Origin: Promethearchaeota archaeon
Lineage (GTDB): Archaea; Asgardarchaeota; Lokiarchaeia; Sigynarchaeales; SOKP01
Direction of reading: 5' to 3'
NCBI GenBank assembly: GCA_019894735.1
Contig: JAGXOB010000104.1
Location: forward strand, 1-8,004
Length of the DNA stretch: 8,004 nucleotides
The position numbers were made by a program, and so were the translations under genes. Positions 5,820 to 8,004 of this stretch are shown here, one piece after another. Below the pieces are notes generated by a model. It saw nothing but the letters and a program-made list of their open reading frames with translations, was not told where the DNA came from and made no database searches. The first letter of the stretch is position 1, and each line of letters begins with the position of its first letter.

Positions 5820-6572
5820 ATGACTAGACACGGTGGCACAAGAGCTTTAAAAAGACTTAATACGCCTAAATTTTTACAAATAAAAAGAAAGCATGGCAAA
5901 TTCTTTATGAAGCCATCACCTGGCCCTCACCCTAATAGATTCTGTTTGCCATTACTACATATTGTTAGGGATCTTTTAAATATAGTTGATAATCACAGAG
6001 AAGCAAAAAAATTAATAGGATTAGGGAAATTTAAGATAGATGGAAAGGTAGTTAGAGATAAAACATATCCTGTAGGTTTAATGGATGTACTAAGTATAGA
6101 AAAGTTGAACAAGCATTATCGAATTCTTCCAGATTCTCACCACGGATTAATTTTGCACGAAATACCCGAAGCAGAAAGTGAGTTTAAATTGTGTAGAATT
6201 ATTCAGAAATCCACTTTAAAGGGAGGACATATACAATTAAACTTACATGACGGAAGAAATATATTTGTAAGGGTGAAGGATCCAAAAAAACCTAAAGAAG
6301 ATATTTACAAAAGAATGGATGTATTAAAAATTTCACTACCGGAACAAGAAATTCTAAAAATATTAAAGTTCAAGGAAGGAAATTTAGCATTAATCATGTC
6401 CGGGAAAAATATTGGACAAACAGGAAAAGTCATAAGTATTTTAAAGAGGTTCGGACCGAAAGCAAGTACGGTATCTATACAGCATAATTCAGATCATACT
6501 GAAACCCTTTATGACTATACTTTTATCATAGGAGAAGACCAGTCTGAAATTAATATACCAGAATTAGAATAA
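5820..6572 (+). CDS. rps4e: 30S ribosomal protein eS4 (S4e)
   Basis: S4e is a small-subunit protein of archaea and eukaryotes with no bacterial counterpart, so its presence is strong evidence of an archaeal genome. The 250 residues open with TRHGGTRALKRLNTPKF (2-18) and the KPSPGPHP (31-38) turn, then an S4 RNA-binding region (about 43-105: LPLLHIVRDLLNIVDNHREAK...GKFKIDGKVVRDKTYPVGLMDV). A central S4e domain (LCRIIQKSTLKGGHIQLNLHDGRN) is followed by a KOW motif (186-212: GNLALIMSGKNIGQTGKVISI). The length fits archaeal S4e (about 235-250). Start ATG abuts the L24 stop and has GAGGAGG eleven bases upstream. Confidence 0.97.
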   Translation: MTRHGGTRALKRLNTPKFLQIKRKHGKFFMKPSPGPHPNRFCLPLLHIVRDLLNIVDNHREAKKLIGLGKFKIDGKVVRDKTYPVGLMDVLSIEKLNKHYRILPDSHHGLILHEIPEAESEFKLCRIIQKSTLKGGHIQLNLHDGRNIFVRVKDPKKPKEDIYKRMDVLKISLPEQEILKILKFKEGNLALIMSGKNIGQTGKVISILKRFGPKASTVSIQHNSDHTETLYDYTFIIGEDQSEINIPELE

Positions 6573-6593
6573 TATTAGGAGAGGAAATTTATA

Positions 6594-7199
6594 ATGTCAG
6601 CAAAAGCAGTAAACTTAACGAAGAAAAAATCTTTAAAGGAACAAGAAAAAATCTTTGAAGAAATGTGGGCTAACCCGATGAAGAAACCTTATTTAGAAAA
6701 GGTAGTTCTTAATATTGGAGTGGGTGCTGGAGGGGAAGAGTTAGAAAGAGCAGCTACTGTCTTACAAACTATCTCTGGTAAAACTGCTGTAAAAACTTTA
6801 TCTAAGAAAAATGTGAAAGAGTTTAATTTAAGAATAGGACGTCCAATCGGTACAATGGTTACCATTCGCAATGATGAAGCTGAAAAATTATTAAAAAGAT
6901 TGTTTGTCGTAAACAATGATAAAATGTTAAAAAAAAGTTTCGATAATTATGGGAATTTTGGGTTTGGAATAACAGAACACATTACCATTCCAGGCATAGA
7001 ATATGATAATGTAATTGGCATCTGGGGACTTGATGTTGTTGGTCGAATAGTGAGACCTGGAATGCGAGTAAAATACAGAAGAAAACGTCAAGCTAAAGTA
7101 CCTAAACACCATTATGTTTCTCGACTTGAAGCTCAATATTTCTTAAAAAAACAATTTGGAATTCAAATTGTAGACAAATTAGAATTAGATTTTATTTAA
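6594..7199 (+). CDS. rpl5: 50S ribosomal protein uL5
   Basis: L5 binds 5S rRNA in the central protuberance and contacts the P-site tRNA. The 201 residues hold the N-terminal MKKPYLEKVVLNIGVGAGGEELERA (29-53), the SGKTAVKTLSKKNVKEFNLRIGRPIGTMVTIR stretch (61-92), the KLLKRLFVVN helix, NFGFGITEHITIPGIEYDNVIGIWGLDVV (121-149), and a basic R/K-rich segment (about 153-171: RPGMRVKYRRKRQAK). A lysine-rich start of about 28 residues precedes the core. AGGAGAGG (6577-6584) lies nine bases before the ATG. The gene is 21 bases after rps4e. Confidence 0.97.
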   Translation: MSAKAVNLTKKKSLKEQEKIFEEMWANPMKKPYLEKVVLNIGVGAGGEELERAATVLQTISGKTAVKTLSKKNVKEFNLRIGRPIGTMVTIRNDEAEKLLKRLFVVNNDKMLKKSFDNYGNFGFGITEHITIPGIEYDNVIGIWGLDVVGRIVRPGMRVKYRRKRQAKVPKHHYVSRLEAQYFLKKQFGIQIVDKLELDFI

Positions 7200-7213
7200 G
7201 CATTTAAAAACAA

Positions 7214-7220
7214 GAATGAT
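7214..7220 (+). promoter_or_regulatory. Weak ribosome-binding site deciding the rps14 start
   Basis: GAATGAT resembles the end of GAGGTGAT and lies four bases before ATG 7225. The rpl22 site (GAGATGAT, then five bases) has the same arrangement, so ATG 7225 is favoured over the in-frame ATG 7216 that lies inside this motif. Confidence 0.45.
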
Positions 7221-7224
7221 TATT

Positions 7225-7371
7225 ATGCCGCAAGGAAAATTAGGTAAAGGTCAAAGAGAATGTAGACGTTGCCATACACACAGAGGTTTAATAAGAAGGT
7301 ATGGTTTATATATATGTCGTCGTTGCTTTTACGAAATTGGAAAAGAAATTGGATTTTATAGATATGATTAA
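7225..7371 (+). CDS. rps14: 30S ribosomal protein uS14 (zinc-binding, archaeal type)
   Basis: S14 lies in the small-subunit head beside S3 and S19. Direct reading from ATG 7225 gives 48 residues, starting MPQGKLGKGQRECRRC and ending GFYRYD before TAA at 7369-7371. Cys13, Cys16, Cys31 and Cys34 form two CxxC pairs that bind zinc in the C+ type of S14. The stretch GLIRRYGLYICRRCF (21-35) is the family signature. The length is normal for archaeal S14 (about 50). An in-frame ATG at 7216 would add MII; that start is not favoured. It lies 25 bases after rpl5 and 28 bases before the rps8 start. Confidence 0.95.
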   Translation: MPQGKLGKGQRECRRCHTHRGLIRRYGLYICRRCFYEIGKEIGFYRYD

Positions 7372-7387
7372 TATTGAAATTAAAAAT

Positions 7388-7393
7388 GAGGTG
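7388..7393 (+). promoter_or_regulatory. Strong Shine-Dalgarno GAGGTG before the ATA codon of rps8
   Basis: GAGGTG is the best Shine-Dalgarno match in the window. Six bases (TAAAAA) separate it from ATA 7400, the ideal spacing. No ATG, GTG or TTG in the rps8 frame lies nearby; the downstream ATG 7421 is 27 bases away and has no own site. This points to ATA 7400 as the intended start position. Confidence 0.7.
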
Positions 7394-7399
7394 TAAAAA

Positions 7400-7783
7400 A
7401 TAACAAATACACTAGCCGATATGTGTAACGACCTTAAAAACGCAGAAAAAGCGCGAAAAAAAGAAGTGACAATAAGTCCGGCTTCGAAATTGAATCAGAT
7501 GGTTCTTCGGATATTCCAACAGCACGCATATGTCGGGGAATTTGAAAGGTACGACGATGGTAGGCAAGGAAAGTTTAAAATAGCGTTGTTAGGCAAAATC
7601 AACCACTGCTCTGGTTTAATGAGGCTTAATCATAACATTTCACAATTTGAATCGCTTGAGAGAAAGCTACTTCCAGCACCAGGATTAGGAATAATTGTGC
7701 TTACAACAAATCAAGGTATTATGACCATGAAAGAAGCTGAAGAAAAACAGATCGGTGGCATGACCTTGTGTTATATATATTAA
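7400..7783 (+). CDS. rps8: 30S ribosomal protein uS8, apparent AUA start
   Basis: S8 binds helix 21 of 16S rRNA in the body of the small subunit and is an assembly protein. From ATA 7400 the product is (M)TNTLADMCNDLKNAEKARKKE..., 127 residues, which aligns in length with archaeal S8 (about 130) and keeps the first helix. The rest matches: TISPASKL (24-31), AYVGEFERYDDGRQGKFKIALLG (43-65), LERKLLPAPGLGIIVLTTNQGIM (86-108, the S8 signature) and EKQIGGMTLCYIY at the end. From ATG 7421 only 120 residues would remain and the first helix would be lost. The in-frame stop at 7394-7396 rules out a longer frame. ATA as start is unusual and may reflect true near-cognate initiation or a G-to-A error. 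Confidence in S8 is high; in the start it is lower. Tandem TAA-TAG stops end it. Confidence 0.93.
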   Translation: MTNTLADMCNDLKNAEKARKKEVTISPASKLNQMVLRIFQQHAYVGEFERYDDGRQGKFKIALLGKINHCSGLMRLNHNISQFESLERKLLPAPGLGIIVLTTNQGIMTMKEAEEKQIGGMTLCYIY

Positions 7784-7805
7784 TAGCAGAAAAAGGTAAT
7801 GACAA

Positions 7806-8004
7806 ATGGTAAAAACGGCATTTTTTAAAGAAGAAATGGAAATTCCGGAAGGAGTAAATGTTTCCCTCGATGGAAATCATCATATTACTGTAAAAGGACC
7901 AAATGGAAAAATCACAAAAGATTTTTCGCACGTGAGAGGTATAAATGTAGAAATTGAAGGAAACAAAATGATCTTTACAACTCACTTTCCAAAAAGTGGA
8001 ACAC
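7806..8004 (+). CDS. rpl6: 50S ribosomal protein uL6 (N-terminal part, truncated by window)
   Basis: L6 lies at the base of the large-subunit stalk, near the sarcin-ricin loop and the factor-binding site. The first 66 codons read MVKTAFFKEEMEIPEGVNVS, then HHITVKGPNGKITKDFSHVRGINVEIEG and KMIFTTHFPKSGT, matching archaeal L6: the EIPEGV strand, the TVKGPxG turn and the DFSH motif are family hallmarks. The gene runs off the window, so the second L6 repeat and C-terminus cannot be seen. ATG 7806 follows AAAGG (7792-7796) by nine bases. It lies 22 bases after rps8. Confidence 0.93.
   Translation, partial: MVKTAFFKEEMEIPEGVNVSLDGNHHITVKGPNGKITKDFSHVRGINVEIEGNKMIFTTHFPKSGT

Noticed and set aside
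7216..7224. Upstream in-frame ATG for rps14 adding MII
   Set aside because: This ATG lies inside the likely ribosome-binding site, and ATG 7225 gives the normal family start and spacing like rpl22.
7386..7403. Mini-ORF ATG AGG TGT AAA AAA TAA upstream of rps8, as a possible true start by frameshift
   Set aside because: It is out of frame with rps8 and its ATG overlaps the Shine-Dalgarno; the ATA at 7400 fits better and needs no frameshift.
7719..7985. Minus-strand open frame of 88 codons over the rps8 end and rpl6
   Set aside because: It lies antisense to two clear ribosomal genes, and its composition is the Phe/Ser-rich shadow of Lys/Glu-rich coding sequence.
1..8004. CRISPR array, insertion sequence, tRNA or toxin-antitoxin system
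   Set aside because: No spaced direct repeats, transposase, cloverleaf or toxin-like pair was seen; apart from the partial minus-strand gene, every gene is ribosomal, RNase P, kinase or cupin.

Overview
The window is a ribosomal-protein superoperon of an AT-rich archaeon, preceded by a small sugar-metabolism pair. The archaeal assignment rests on gene content and order: S19, L22, S3, L29, RNase P protein Rpp29, S17, L14, L24, S4e, L5, S14, S8, L6. S4e and Rpp29 are archaeal/eukaryotic proteins absent from bacteria, and the S17, L14, S14, S8 and L5 proteins are of the archaeal type. Translation signals are mixed: several genes have a Shine-Dalgarno sequence (GAGGTG, GAGGAGG, AGGAGAGG) and the first plus-strand gene looks leaderless. 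The AT-rich composition, the acidic extensions on S19 and S3 and the broken S10 cluster would fit an Asgard-type lineage, but I cannot prove this without a phylogeny.

Layout. 1-63 (minus): start of a gene whose first residues form a hydrophobic segment. 64-263: AT-rich divergent intergenic region with an inverted repeat and a TATA-like element. 264-1920 (plus): a well-conserved ribokinase, then 7 bases later a protein ending in a type II phosphomannose-isomerase-like cupin domain that has lost one metal-binding histidine. 1921-2154: 234 bases with T-rich stretches, a tandem 8-mer, a short palindrome and a likely promoter. 2155-8004 (plus): thirteen translation-related genes, twelve ribosomal proteins and RNase P Rpp29, tightly packed with several 0-1 base junctions; the last, L6, runs off the window.

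The ribosomal genes would be transcribed together to supply both subunits in step: S19, S3, S17, S4e, S14 and S8 for the small subunit, L22, L29, L14, L24, L5 and L6 for the large subunit, with Rpp29 for tRNA 5' processing. The cluster starts at S19; the usual upstream L3-L4-L23-L2 block is not here, and the initiation factor gene (SUI1/eIF1) often found between L29 and Rpp29 in archaea is missing.

The most notable observation is the start of rps8: no ATG/GTG/TTG lies where homology and length require it. A textbook GAGGTG Shine-Dalgarno sits six bases before an in-frame ATA codon followed by the expected N-terminal residues, suggesting AUA initiation or a sequence error. I see no CRISPR array, mobile element, tRNA or rRNA.
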